A stretch of DNA of 28,359 nucleotides from an uncultured Oscillospiraceae bacterium (GCA_910578505.1 CAJTPV010000035.1:1-28359), one strand, 5' to 3'. Numbered from the stretch's first letter, positions 14,626-23,151 are shown. Program-made: numbers and translations. Notes: generated by a model from the letters alone, not told the origin.

Positions 14626-15804
14626 TTATTGCTTATTCAGCGTCCACAGCTCCGTCTGGGGGAGGTAGACGTATTCGCCGCCGTGCTCCGTCAGCTCGAT
14701 CATCTCCTCCATGGCCACTACGCCGCGGGAGGTATCGCAGAAAAATTCCAATGTGAACACATTGCCCGCCTCCAATGGGCGTCCCGGCAGGTCCCCCAGC
14801 ACCGGCGTGTCTGGGCACAGCTGGAAGCAGCCGTCATGGAGGGCCATGCCCACGGCGTGGCCGCTGCCCCGGGAGTAGGGGAAGCCCTCCCGCCCCATGA
14901 TCTCCCGGGCCATCTCATCCACCTGCCGGCCCTCAATGCCCGGACGCACAGCGGTGCGCACGGTCTCAATCACCCTGCGGATCGTATCAAAGGCGTGCTG
15001 TACCTCCTGGGGGACAGCGGTCTCCCCCTCCTCAAACACATACCAGGTTCGCTGGAAGTCCGTGGCGTAGCCGTTCTTCTTCGCGCCGAAGCTGAGATGG
15101 AAGGCGTCGCCGGGGCGGATGGGGTTTTCCGCAGGGGGCACCAGCCCCTGGCGGCTCCTGGCCCCCGCATGGACCAAGGGGCAGCAGCTGTTCTCCCAGG
15201 AACCCACCATGCCGTTTTCCTCCATGAATTTCTGGCAGAAGCGGTATATGTCTGCCTCCGTGGTCCCCACGCGGACCCAGTCTTGGAGCTTGGCGCACAC
15301 CTGATTGAGCAGCTTGAGCACCTCCCTTTGCCGGGCAGTCTCCCCCGGCGTCTTGCGGCCCCGGATGGAGCGGACGGCCTGTCCATGGCTGATGCGGCCG
15401 GCGTAGACCGTCCCCTCCAGATCCTGGAGCAGGCGCAGGTAGAGTCCAGTGGTCAGGCCGTCGGTCATGGCGTCGTAGAGGTCTACGTTCACGTCAATCA
15501 CATTGGGGTCGATTGCCTGAATCATTGCCAGCAGCTGTTCGTCAAAGTCGGCGCCGTAGCCACGCACCTCATCGAAGCCCCCGGCCTCCTCCACGCCGCT
15601 CACGTCCTGCCGCCGCACCAGTGCCCGGCGGCGTCCGTCCGGGGTGAAGAAGAAGGCGGACACCCCCATGATGTTGGTGGGCAGTACCAGCCGCAGTCCG
15701 GGGTCGCAGACGTCCACCGTCTCCCGGCCCATCAGCAGCCACAGCCCGATATTCTTCTCCTGCAAAATCTGGGCAATCTGCCCATATTTTTCCTGAATGA
15801 CCAT
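14626..15804 (-). CDS. M24-family protein (prolidase/creatinase-like) with a missing metal ligand
   Basis: The 392-residue protein has an N-terminal creatinase-type domain (about 1-150) and a C-terminal pita-bread M24 domain. Ligand positions read: Ser238 (HLSFG) where the family has the first Asp, Asp249 (YATDFQRT), His316 (GSGHAVGM), Glu353 (TLEFF) and Glu366 (MEEMIEL). With one of five ligands replaced it may bind a single metal or act without one, as creatinase does. Normal members remove an N-terminal residue before proline or hydrolyse creatine-like amides. The start is ATG 15804 after GGAGGAG. It lies between the ABC ATPase gene and hydrolase B with gaps of 13 and 24 bases. Confidence 0.8.
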   Translation of the reverse strand: MVIQEKYGQIAQILQEKNIGLWLLMGRETVDVCDPGLRLVLPTNIMGVSAFFFTPDGRRRALVRRQDVSGVEEAGGFDEVRGYGADFDEQLLAMIQAIDPNVIDVNVDLYDAMTDGLTTGLYLRLLQDLEGTVYAGRISHGQAVRSIRGRKTPGETARQREVLKLLNQVCAKLQDWVRVGTTEADIYRFCQKFMEENGMVGSWENSCCPLVHAGARSRQGLVPPAENPIRPGDAFHLSFGAKKNGYATDFQRTWYVFEEGETAVPQEVQHAFDTIRRVIETVRTAVRPGIEGRQVDEMAREIMGREGFPYSRGSGHAVGMALHDGCFQLCPDTPVLGDLPGRPLEAGNVFTLEFFCDTSRGVVAMEEMIELTEHGGEYVYLPQTELWTLNKQ

Positions 15805-15817
15805 CGCTCAGCTCCTC

Positions 15818-16810
15818 CTATTTTACCAGATGGCAGGCCACGAAATGGCCGCCGCCCACATCCCGGAATACCGGTTCACTCTGGCGGCACTGCTCCGCGG
15901 CATGGGGGCAGCGGGTATGGAAGCGGCAGCCGCTGGGGGGGTCCACCGGGCTGGGCACGTCCCCCACCAGAATTTCCCGCTGCCGGACCTTCTCCGGGTC
16001 CGGCTCGGGGATGGCGGAAATCAAGGCCCGTGTATAGGGGTGCAGGGCGTTTTTGTACACGCCGTCCCCCTCCGCCAGCTCCACCATCTTGCCCAGATAC
16101 ATCACCCCCACCCGGTTGGAGATGTGTTTGACCACCGCCAGGCCGTGGGCAATGAAGATGTAGGTCAGGCCCAACTCCTTTTGCAGCTTGCGCAGCAGGT
16201 TGAGCACCTGGGCCTGGATGGACACGTCCAAGGCGGACACCGCCTCGTCGCAGATGATCAGCTTTGGGTCCACCGCCAGGGCCCGTGCGATGCCGATGCG
16301 CTGGCGCTGGCCGCCGGAGAACTCGTGGGGATAGCGCTTGGCGTGCTCGGGCCGCAGGCCCACCAGCTCCAGCAGCTCGCCCACCCGCCGGTACCGCTGG
16401 GCGGCGGAGCCCATATGGTGGACCAGCATAGGCTCGGCAATGATACTGCCCACGGTCATCTTGGGGTTCAGGGAGGAGTAGGGGTCCTGGAAGATGATCT
16501 GGATTTCCCTGCGCAGTTCCCGCATATCGTCCTTCTTCAGGCTTGTGACCTCCACGCCCCGGTAGATGATCTTTCCCGCGGTGGCTTTTTCCAGGCACAA
16601 AATGGTCTGGCCCAGGGTGGATTTCCCGCAGCCGGACTCCCCCACCAGGCCCATGGTCTCCCCGCACCGCAGGGACAGAGAAATGTCGTCCACCGCCTTG
16701 ACGTATTTCCGGTCCTTCACAAGGAGGGCCTTGTTGGCAGGATAATATTTTTTCAGATTTTCCAGCCGGAGCAGCTCCTCTCCGGCCTTCACAGTGTCAA
16801 GATTCAGCAT
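15818..16810 (-). CDS. Peptide ABC importer ATPase, OppF/DppF type
   Basis: The 330-residue ATPase has Walker A GESGCGKST (57-65), Q-loop Gln108, signature FSGGQ (164-168), Walker B CDE (Asp188, Glu189) and the C-terminal cysteine-bearing Opp/Dpp extension (CRFHTRCPHA). The H-loop is AHGL (His222, Gly223), where most members have His-Asp. It pairs with the ATPase encoded upstream to power peptide uptake from the cytosolic face. The start is ATG 16810, with AAGGAG seven bases before it; it overlaps the upstream gene's end by 14 bases, suggesting coupled translation. The frame stays open upstream only as antisense-like extension of its neighbour. Confidence 0.9.
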   Translation of the reverse strand: MLNLDTVKAGEELLRLENLKKYYPANKALLVKDRKYVKAVDDISLSLRCGETMGLVGESGCGKSTLGQTILCLEKATAGKIIYRGVEVTSLKKDDMRELRREIQIIFQDPYSSLNPKMTVGSIIAEPMLVHHMGSAAQRYRRVGELLELVGLRPEHAKRYPHEFSGGQRQRIGIARALAVDPKLIICDEAVSALDVSIQAQVLNLLRKLQKELGLTYIFIAHGLAVVKHISNRVGVMYLGKMVELAEGDGVYKNALHPYTRALISAIPEPDPEKVRQREILVGDVPSPVDPPSGCRFHTRCPHAAEQCRQSEPVFRDVGGGHFVACHLVK

Positions 16811-17780
16811 GTCCCGCTCCTTCCTGGCCGCACACATGGAAGCAGCGTACCATATGATTGTTCCCCATATCCGCCAGCGGGGGGTCCTCCGCCTCGCAGC
16901 GGGCCGTACAGTAGGCGCACCGGGGCGCGAAGCGGCAGCCCTTAGGCATCTCGAAGAGACCGGGCACCGTGCCCTCAATGGCGCTCAGCTCCTCCGTCTC
17001 CGTATCCAGCCGGGGGATGGATGCCAGAAGGCCGCGGGTATAGGGGTGCATCGGCTCCCGGAAGAGGGCCTTTACATCCGCCTCCTCCACGGCGTCGCCG
17101 GCGTACATGACCACCACCCGTTCCGCCATCTCCGCCACCACGCCCATGTCGTGGGTAATCAGCACCAGCGCCATGTTCAGCCGCTCCTTCAGGTCCCGGA
17201 TCAGCTCCATAATCTGGGCCTGGATGGTCACGTCCAGGGCCGTGGTCGGCTCGTCCGCGATCAGCAGCTTGGGCTGGCAGGCCAGGGCCATAGCGATCAT
17301 CACCCGCTGGCGCATACCGCCGGACAGCTGGTGGGGATACTCGTCCACCCGCTTTTCCGGCAGGGGGATGCCCACCAGCTTCATCAGCTCAATGGCCCGG
17401 GCCCGGGCCTTCGCCTTGGGCAGATGGAGCACCTCGGAAATCTGATAGCCGCAGGTGAACACCGGGTTGAGGGCGGTCATAGGCTCCTGGAAGATCATGG
17501 CGATCTCCTTGCCGCGGATCTTGCGCATCTCATCCATGGACAGCTCCAGCAGCTCCCGCCCGTCAAAGCGGATGGAGCCGCTTACCTCTGACTGGGCCTC
17601 GTTCAAAAGGCGCATGATGGACATGCTGGTCACGCTCTTGCCGCACCCGGACTCGCCCACGATGCACACGCTCTCCCCCGGCTTCACGTCGAAGCACAGG
17701 TTATTGACAGCCGTCACCATACCGTCATCGGTATGGAAGCGGGTCACCAGGTTGGTTACCTCCAGCAGTTTCTCCTGCAT
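16797..17780 (-). CDS. Peptide ABC importer ATPase, OppD/DppD type
   Basis: The 327-residue ATPase shows Walker A GESGCGKS (42-49), Q-loop FQEPM, signature LSGGM, Walker B ADEPT, H-loop ITHDMGVV and the OppD/DppD C-terminal extension with the cysteine cluster CRFAPRCAYC. Partner of the OppF-type ATPase downstream. ATG 17780 lies close (three bases) after GGAGG. It begins 18 bases after the stop of hydrolase copy A, so a hydrolase gene sits within the transporter operon. Opp/Dpp is the family; the transported compound is not known. Confidence 0.9.
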   Translation of the reverse strand: MQEKLLEVTNLVTRFHTDDGMVTAVNNLCFDVKPGESVCIVGESGCGKSVTSMSIMRLLNEAQSEVSGSIRFDGRELLELSMDEMRKIRGKEIAMIFQEPMTALNPVFTCGYQISEVLHLPKAKARARAIELMKLVGIPLPEKRVDEYPHQLSGGMRQRVMIAMALACQPKLLIADEPTTALDVTIQAQIMELIRDLKERLNMALVLITHDMGVVAEMAERVVVMYAGDAVEEADVKALFREPMHPYTRGLLASIPRLDTETEELSAIEGTVPGLFEMPKGCRFAPRCAYCTARCEAEDPPLADMGNNHMVRCFHVCGQEGAGHAES

Positions 17781-17798
17781 GATCCTCCATTCCCCCCT

Positions 17799-18977
17799 TT
17801 ACCTGAAAAGCTGCATGGATTGGATCGTATGTAGCCGGTTGTAGATGTATGTGAAAAAGCGGGGGCGGTCCGCCTTTTCCACCCGCTCCCACACGGGGAA
17901 TACGCCCTCGTCTCCCCGCCAGTAGGAGGAGATCAGGGCCGCCCGGGCCGGGTCGCTGATAAAGCCCATCCGGTTGTTCACCCAGCCCTCGCCGCCGCCG
18001 GGGGCGTTTTTGCGCAAAAAGTCCTCCACCTGGGCGTTCTCCCAGCCAAGGGTGTGCATCTGATAGGACGCCGCCGTGCCCAGGGCGGACTGGATCACCG
18101 ACACCAGGCCGCTGATGCGGTCGTCGATGCCCTCCTCCCAGTCCAGAAAGCGGATGCCGCAGTCGGCGATGCCCTCAAAGGTGCAGGAGGAGGAGTGGTT
18201 GCACACGGACAACGTCCCGTCCAGGCCGCCCACGCCCTGCTCCCACGCCTGGCGGCGCAGAGTGAACTGCATGAAGTGGCCGGGGTAGACCTCATGGCAC
18301 ACCAGGTGCTTGAGCTTCTGGGTGGTGAGGATGGGGTCGGTATTGATAATGACCCGACGGTTGCCGTAGTCGCTGCTGGCGTTAAAAGGGCCGCCGCTGA
18401 CGGTCTCGCAGCGGTAGTAGTCTCCCTCCGGAAGGGGCAGGATCTCGCCTGTGCGCCGGCGGGCCTCCACCATCATCTCGTCCATGGTCCCCTGCACCTC
18501 GTCCGCCGGGACCAGGTTCTTCTGCTCCCAGGCGTCGATACGCTGCTTTAGACTGCCGGCATACCCGGCCTCCCCCAGCATACGATACAGCTCCCCGCTG
18601 TAGACGTCCAGCGCCGCCTGGCTGGCGGGGGCCGGGTCTGCATGGAGGAACAGCCCGATCTGGCTGCTCATGGAGGGCAGCTGGTCCTGCCGCCACTGGC
18701 AGAAGGACCAGAGGGAGGTGCACGCCTGGGCGTAGTACAGCCGGCGGTCCGGCTCCGGCAGGGCGAGGGCCTTTTGCGCCAGCTCCGCCAGATGGCTCTG
18801 GGCCGCCTGGTAGCTCTCATAGGCCGCCGGCTCCACATTGGCCATGTTCAGCACCACCAGCCCGTCGTGGAGATCGGTAAAGCCGGTCTCCCTGCGGTAG
18901 AGGGCGTCCACGCCCATGGTGGCCCGGGCCACGTCTACGGAAAAAGCAATTGTCTGATCGCTTAAACGAAACTCCAT
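17799..18977 (-). CDS. Short HExxPGH (DUF885-like) putative metallopeptidase, copy A
   Basis: The 392-residue paralogue of the gene at 13420-14601 has the same architecture: HEVYPGH (His228, Glu229, His234), then SVCNHSSSCTFEGIAD with Glu268 as the probable third ligand. The two align along their whole length without large gaps as far as I can see. It has no signal peptide or membrane segment. The gene stands between the permease and the two ATPase genes of the importer (gaps 11 and 18 bases), suggesting a substrate-specific hydrolase that works with the importer. The start is ATG 18977; AGGAGG overlaps the stop of the permease gene. Function is inferred, not shown. Confidence 0.75.
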   Translation of the reverse strand: MEFRLSDQTIAFSVDVARATMGVDALYRRETGFTDLHDGLVVLNMANVEPAAYESYQAAQSHLAELAQKALALPEPDRRLYYAQACTSLWSFCQWRQDQLPSMSSQIGLFLHADPAPASQAALDVYSGELYRMLGEAGYAGSLKQRIDAWEQKNLVPADEVQGTMDEMMVEARRRTGEILPLPEGDYYRCETVSGGPFNASSDYGNRRVIINTDPILTTQKLKHLVCHEVYPGHFMQFTLRRQAWEQGVGGLDGTLSVCNHSSSCTFEGIADCGIRFLDWEEGIDDRISGLVSVIQSALGTAASYQMHTLGWENAQVEDFLRKNAPGGGEGWVNNRMGFISDPARAALISSYWRGDEGVFPVWERVEKADRPRFFTYIYNRLHTIQSMQLFR

Positions 18978-18988
18978 AATCTTTCCTC

Positions 18989-19894
18989 CTAGCGGCTGCG
19001 TTTGGGGTCGATGGCGTCGTCCAGGCCATCTCCAAGGAAGTTGAAGGCCAGCACGGTCAAGAGGATCATCGCGCCGGGGGCAATGGCCGTCAGCGGCGCA
19101 GTGGTCATCGTGCTCTGCGCCCCCTGCAGCATATTGCCCCAGCTGGCGGTGGGCGGGTTGATGCCGCAGCCCAGATAGGACAGCGTGGACTCCATGATGA
19201 TGGAGCGGCCCACGGCCAGCGTTGCGGTGACGATGATGGCACCCAGGGAGTTGGGCAGCAGATGGTGCAGGATGATCCGGCCGTCTTTGGCCCCGATGGC
19301 CCGGGCGGCCTTGGTGTAGTCCAGGGTGCGCAGGGTCAGGAACCGGCTGCGCACCAGGCGAGCGGTCTTCGTCCAGTTGAGCACGCTGATCATCACCACC
19401 AGAAACATGGGCGACGGCTTGAACACCGCGCCCACCACCATCAGCAGGGGCAGGGACGGAATGGTGAGCACCAGATCCGTCAGCTGCATCATCAGCGAGT
19501 CAACCCAGCCGCCGAAAAATCCGGCAATCGCGCCAATGAAGGAGCCCAGGGTCATGGACAGCAGGGCGCTGGCCAGGCCCACCGCCAGGGAGATCCTGCC
19601 GCCGAAGAGCAGGCGCGTGAGAAGGTCCCGCCCCAGATCGTCGCACCCCAGCCAGTGGCCGGCCGATGGTTTGGCCCGAATCAGCGTCAGGTCTACCATG
19701 TCCGGGTCGTAGGGCGTCACCAAGCAGCCAACGAACACGAACAGCACCAGCACCACCAGCATACCCGCTCCCGCCATGGCCAGCTGGTTCTTGCGAAACC
19801 TGATCCACGCCTGTTGGGTGGGGGTGCGGACCAGAGGCTCCGCCGGCCCCGCCACATTCTCCGCCGCCTTTTTGCGGCTTGTAAACAGAGACAT
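18989..19894 (-). CDS. Peptide ABC importer permease, OppC/DppC type
   Basis: The 301-residue integral membrane protein has an N-terminal cytosolic region, the OppC-type N-terminal TM (MAGAGMLVVLVLFVFVGC), the HWLGCDDLGRDLLTRLLFGG block characteristic of DppC/OppC, and the EAA-type loop AARAIGAKDGRIILHHLLPN that docks to the ATPases. Five to six membrane segments are apparent. The start is ATG 19894 (MSLFTSRK), a few bases after GAGGAGGG; the earlier in-frame ATG belongs to antisense of the preceding gene. It lies 13 bases after the OppB-type permease gene. Confidence 0.92.
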   Translation of the reverse strand: MSLFTSRKKAAENVAGPAEPLVRTPTQQAWIRFRKNQLAMAGAGMLVVLVLFVFVGCLVTPYDPDMVDLTLIRAKPSAGHWLGCDDLGRDLLTRLLFGGRISLAVGLASALLSMTLGSFIGAIAGFFGGWVDSLMMQLTDLVLTIPSLPLLMVVGAVFKPSPMFLVVMISVLNWTKTARLVRSRFLTLRTLDYTKAARAIGAKDGRIILHHLLPNSLGAIIVTATLAVGRSIIMESTLSYLGCGINPPTASWGNMLQGAQSTMTTAPLTAIAPGAMILLTVLAFNFLGDGLDDAIDPKRSR

Positions 19895-19907
19895 CAATCG
19901 GCCCTCC

Positions 19908-20864
19908 TCAGTATTTGATGCGCGGATCAAGGATCGCGTAGAGTATATCGGCAATCAGATTGCTGACAATGACCAGCACGGCGTTAATCATCAGGATGCC
20001 CATCAGGACCGGGAAGTCCTGCTTGTTCAGTGCGTCGTTGAAAAACGACCCCATGCCCGGCCACGCGAACACCGTCTCCGTAACCACCGCGCCGGAAAAG
20101 ATGGCGGGAATGTCCAGCATGACCACCGTGACCAGGGGGATGAGGGCGTTGCGCAGGGCGTGGACAGTATAGACCGTCTTTTCCCGCAGGCCCTTGGCCC
20201 GGGCGGTACGGATATAGTCCTGGTTGAGAACCTCGATAAAGTTGGAGCGGGCATACCTGGCCCAGCTGGCGATATAAATCAGCGAGAGCACGATGGACGG
20301 CATAATCAGGTGCCGCAACACGTCCGTAAAGCTGCCCACATCCCCGCCGGTGAGGGAGGTCCGCCCAGCCGTGGGCAGCCACTGCAATTGCACGGCAAAG
20401 AGCAGCTGGAGCATCATGCCGAACCAGAAGGCCGGCATGGAGATCCCCAGGAAGGTCATGGTAGAGGTGGCGTTGTCGAAAAATTTTCCCTTACGTATAG
20501 CGCCGGATATGCCCAGCGGTATGGCGATCACCAGGGCGATCAGAAAGGCCGTACCGGACAGCTGGAGGGTGGGGGCCAGCTTCTCACCGATCAGCTCCAG
20601 CACCGGACGGCGGGACATGAAGCTGCGGCCCCAGTCGCCGGTGACAATGCCCTTCAGCCAGTTGAGGTACTGGATATGCACAGGCTGGTCCAGGCCATAG
20701 GCCTTTTTGATGGCCTCGATGGCTTCCGGCGTGGCGCTGGGATTTTCCAGGTACATGTCGATGGGGTCGCCGGGCATCGCCTGCAGCAGCGCATAGATGA
20801 CGATGGACACGGCGAGCAGCATCGGGATGGCCTTCAATACACGTTTTATGATATATTTCAGCAA
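19908..20864 (-). CDS. Peptide ABC importer permease, OppB/DppB type
   Basis: The 318-residue integral membrane protein starts with the DppB/OppB N-terminal TM (MLKYIIKRVLKAIPMLLAVS), followed by the MPGDP block, the WLKGIVTGDWGRSFMSRRPV region, several membrane segments and the EAA-type loop ARAKGLREKTVYTVHALRNA. It forms the channel with the OppC-type permease. The start is ATG 20864. A stem-loop lies in the 129-base gap to the binding-protein gene upstream. Confidence 0.92.
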   Translation of the reverse strand: MLKYIIKRVLKAIPMLLAVSIVIYALLQAMPGDPIDMYLENPSATPEAIEAIKKAYGLDQPVHIQYLNWLKGIVTGDWGRSFMSRRPVLELIGEKLAPTLQLSGTAFLIALVIAIPLGISGAIRKGKFFDNATSTMTFLGISMPAFWFGMMLQLLFAVQLQWLPTAGRTSLTGGDVGSFTDVLRHLIMPSIVLSLIYIASWARYARSNFIEVLNQDYIRTARAKGLREKTVYTVHALRNALIPLVTVVMLDIPAIFSGAVVTETVFAWPGMGSFFNDALNKQDFPVLMGILMINAVLVIVSNLIADILYAILDPRIKY

Positions 20865-20925
20865 GGAAGTATCCTCCTTTGTGCAGCAAATGGCCGGTTG
20901 GCCCTCGCGCTCTGAATATACAGCA

Positions 20926-20961
20926 CGCCGCCGGCACGGCAGATCCCTCGTACCGGCGGCG
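20926..20961 (-). other. Stem-loop between binding protein and permease genes
   Basis: A 9-bp stem (CGCCGCCGG / CCGGCGGCG) with an 18-base loop lies in the 129-base gap. No T tract follows, so it is not a classical terminator; in such operons stem-loops often stabilise the upstream binding-protein mRNA. Inferred role only. Confidence 0.4.
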
Positions 20962-20993
20962 CTCCGAATGGATTTTCAGCAGCGAATCGGTGA

Positions 20994-22673
20994 TTACTCG
21001 GCCAGCCACCAGCCGGCGGACTGGCAGAAGTTGGTCATGTTGGTGGGGTTGGGCGAAAACCCCCGCAGTTTCTCGTTGACAACGATGATCTCGTTGTTGG
21101 CGTAGATGACGATCTGGGGCAGTTCGCTGTCAAAGTAGGTCAGGGCCTCGGCGACCTGGGCCTTGCGGGCTTCGGCGTCCAGCTCCTTGTCGATCTTGGC
21201 GCACAGGTCGGTGAAGGCCTGGTTCTCCCAGCCGCCCCGGTTCAGCGCGCCGCCGATGGCGTACATCTTGGTGCGGGTGGCGCCGGGGCTGGTGATATAG
21301 CCGCCGATGCCCAGCTCATAGTCGCCGTCGTACATTTTTGCGCTCCAGGTGGAGGAGGCGTACTCCTCGGTGTTGATTTTGATGCCGACCTGGCTGAGGT
21401 AGGAGGTGATCACCTGGGCGATGAAGCCGTCGGTAGCGGTGCCTGAACGGCAGATGACGGTGAACTCCAGGCGAACGCCGTCCTTAGCGCGGACGCCGTC
21501 GGAACCCATGACCCAGCCGGCATCGTCCAGCAGCTTGTTGGCCTTGTCCATGTCAAAGCTCCACTCGGACTTGAAGCCCTCCACATGGAAGGGGTCGCTG
21601 GGCATCCAGGGCTGGTCCCAAGCCTGGGGAATGCCGGAGAAGAGCTGGTTGACCAGGGCCTCCTTGTCAATGGCGCAGGCGATAGCGCGGCGGACGTTCA
21701 CGTCGTCCAGACCGGGGACGTTGTGATTCATGTCAAAGTACCGCCAGGAGTTGAGGCCGTGGACAATGGCGGTGCAGCCGGGCAGGTCCTTGACCTGGTC
21801 GTAGTTGGCAAAGCTGATGCCGTAGGTGAAGTCAATCTCGCCGGACTTGAGCATGTTGATGCGGGTGTTCTCATCGACGACAAATCGAACGGTGACGGAG
21901 TCCAGATAGGGGCCGTTATCGCCGTAGTAGTTGTCGTTGCGGGTGAGCTTGATGTATTCGCCGGAAACCCACTCGGAGAATACATAGGGACCGGTGCCGC
22001 AGGGGGTGTTGTTGTAGCCGTTGTTGGGGTCGTTCATGTCCTTGCCGGCGATGTCGTGGGCGGGCATGATGCCGAAGGTGAAGAGGGTCTGGGCAAAGTC
22101 GGGGATGATGGTGTTGTAGTGGCAGATGACGGTGTAGTCGTCGGGCGTCTCAATAGAGTCGATGTCAGAGGCGCCGTCCTTGGACTCGGCTTCCCAGTTG
22201 GGGTCGCAGAGGGCCTCCCAGGTGGCCACTACGTCGGCAGCGGTGAACTTCTCGCCGCAGTGCCACTGCACATCGTCGCGCAGATGATAGGTGACGTCCA
22301 TGGTGCCGGCCGTCTCGTCCATGACGATGCCGCCGTTTTCAACGGTGGGCACCTCCTTGGCCAGGACGGGCACGTATTCCATCTCACTGTTGGGGACCAG
22401 CAGGCCCTCCACCACCATGGCCTGGACATCGCCCAGCAGGTGGGTGGAATAGACGTTCATGGTGTCCGGCTCATAGGACAGGCCCACGACGATCTCGCCG
22501 CCCTGTCTGGGGGTTTCGTCGCCTGCGGGGGTGCTGGTGTTCCCGCTGCCGCCGCTGGCGACGGAGTCGCCGGGATCGGCCGTTCCGGTGCTGCCCGTGC
22601 TGCCGGCGCTGCCGCCGCAGGCGGTGCAGGCCAGAAGCATTGCGGCTAAAAATAGTGCAAATACCTTCTTCAT
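20994..22673 (-). CDS. Peptide-type ABC importer binding lipoprotein, OppA/DppA family
   Basis: The 559-residue protein has a short lipoprotein signal (LLACTAC, with the lipidated Cys near residue 16-19), a Gly/Ser/Thr-rich linker (about 20-55) and the SBP_bac_5 fold: the GGEIVVGLSYEPDTMNVY start, AKEVPTVENGG, the conserved TGPYVFSEWVSGEYIKLTRN block and a typical C-terminal helix region. SBP_bac_5 proteins bind peptides, nickel or other solutes, so the ligand is not fixed by family alone. It stands first in the minus-strand operon, behind a promoter at 22821-22850. Confidence 0.92.
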   Translation of the reverse strand: MKKVFALFLAAMLLACTACGGSAGSTGSTGTADPGDSVASGGSGNTSTPAGDETPRQGGEIVVGLSYEPDTMNVYSTHLLGDVQAMVVEGLLVPNSEMEYVPVLAKEVPTVENGGIVMDETAGTMDVTYHLRDDVQWHCGEKFTAADVVATWEALCDPNWEAESKDGASDIDSIETPDDYTVICHYNTIIPDFAQTLFTFGIMPAHDIAGKDMNDPNNGYNNTPCGTGPYVFSEWVSGEYIKLTRNDNYYGDNGPYLDSVTVRFVVDENTRINMLKSGEIDFTYGISFANYDQVKDLPGCTAIVHGLNSWRYFDMNHNVPGLDDVNVRRAIACAIDKEALVNQLFSGIPQAWDQPWMPSDPFHVEGFKSEWSFDMDKANKLLDDAGWVMGSDGVRAKDGVRLEFTVICRSGTATDGFIAQVITSYLSQVGIKINTEEYASSTWSAKMYDGDYELGIGGYITSPGATRTKMYAIGGALNRGGWENQAFTDLCAKIDKELDAEARKAQVAEALTYFDSELPQIVIYANNEIIVVNEKLRGFSPNPTNMTNFCQSAGWWLAE

Positions 22674-22731
22674 ACGTTTTCTCTCCTTTTTTGGACCATT
22701 TTGAATGACTTGCTGCTGCTAATATTCTCAT

Positions 22732-22747
22732 CAAAGGCGCGCCTTTG
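22732..22747. promoter_or_regulatory. Perfect 16-bp palindrome, candidate LacI-family operator
   Basis: CAAAGGCGCGCCTTTG is a perfect inverted repeat with no spacer, a form typical of LacI-family operators. It lies about 70 bases downstream of the predicted start of the transporter operon, so a bound repressor could block elongation. An mRNA hairpin is the alternative. Linking it to the regulator encoded at 24776-25807 is inference. Confidence 0.5.
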
Positions 22748-22820
22748 GTTGAGACCTTTTATCGCATAGACCGCGTTTCTCTTTTGATGCATAAAATTCA
22801 GGCAAATTGAATTTTTTACA

Positions 22821-22850
22821 ATTATAGTCTTAACACTAACTTCCTGTCAA
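22821..22850 (-). promoter_or_regulatory. Sigma-A promoter of the peptide importer operon
   Basis: On the minus strand a perfect TTGACA (22850-22845) and a perfect TATAAT (22826-22821) are separated by 18 bases. The predicted start near 22814 gives a leader of about 140 bases before ATG 22673, containing the palindrome and an inverted ATGAGAA word. Confidence 0.8.
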
Positions 22851-23078
22851 TTATGAGAATGTATGAGAAAAGGAAATGGAAAATATTTTATTTCCCACTT
22901 TTACCCGGTCTAAAATGTGGATAAAATAGCAAAAGGCCCGAATTTTTCCCGTTGCCACCGGAATATTTATCACAAAAAAGTTATATATTTTATGAAATTT
23001 ATGCGATATTTGCACATATTATGGAAAATTATTTAAAGTCATGGCATGCCTGCCGTCAAACGCGCTTCATTCCCGCAA

Positions 23079-23107
23079 TTTACAGAATGGAAAAATTGTG
23101 TTATGAT
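23079..23107 (+). promoter_or_regulatory. Sigma-A promoter of the hydrolase/regulator pair
   Basis: TTTACA (23079-23084) and TATGAT (23102-23107) are separated by exactly 17 bases, about 45 bases before ATG 23152. Good match to a housekeeping promoter. Confidence 0.65.
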
Positions 23108-23151
23108 TCCAGATGGGTTTACTTAGAAAATTTTGGAAAGAGGAATTTACC

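Larger units (their letters stand above)
22674..23151. other. AT-rich divergent control region
   Basis: This 478-base stretch separates the divergent transporter operon and the hydrolase/regulator pair. It is strikingly AT-rich for the window. It contains the minus-strand promoter at 22821-22850, a perfect palindrome at 22732-22747, three ATGAGAA words (one inverted at 22725-22731, two direct at 22853 and 22863, 10 bases apart), an 8-bp GGCATGCC palindrome at 23043-23050 and the plus-strand promoter at 23079-23107. No ORF in it looks real. Confidence 0.75.

Noticed and set aside
12245..16131. Long plus-strand frames opposite the aminotransferase, hydrolase B and M24 genes
   Set aside because: The minus-strand proteins have full family motifs and ribosome sites; the plus frames have neither and are His/Arg/Gly-rich, as expected for antisense.
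23043..23050. GGCATGCC palindrome as a second operator
   Set aside because: Eight bases only, not related to the 22732 palindrome and likely by chance.
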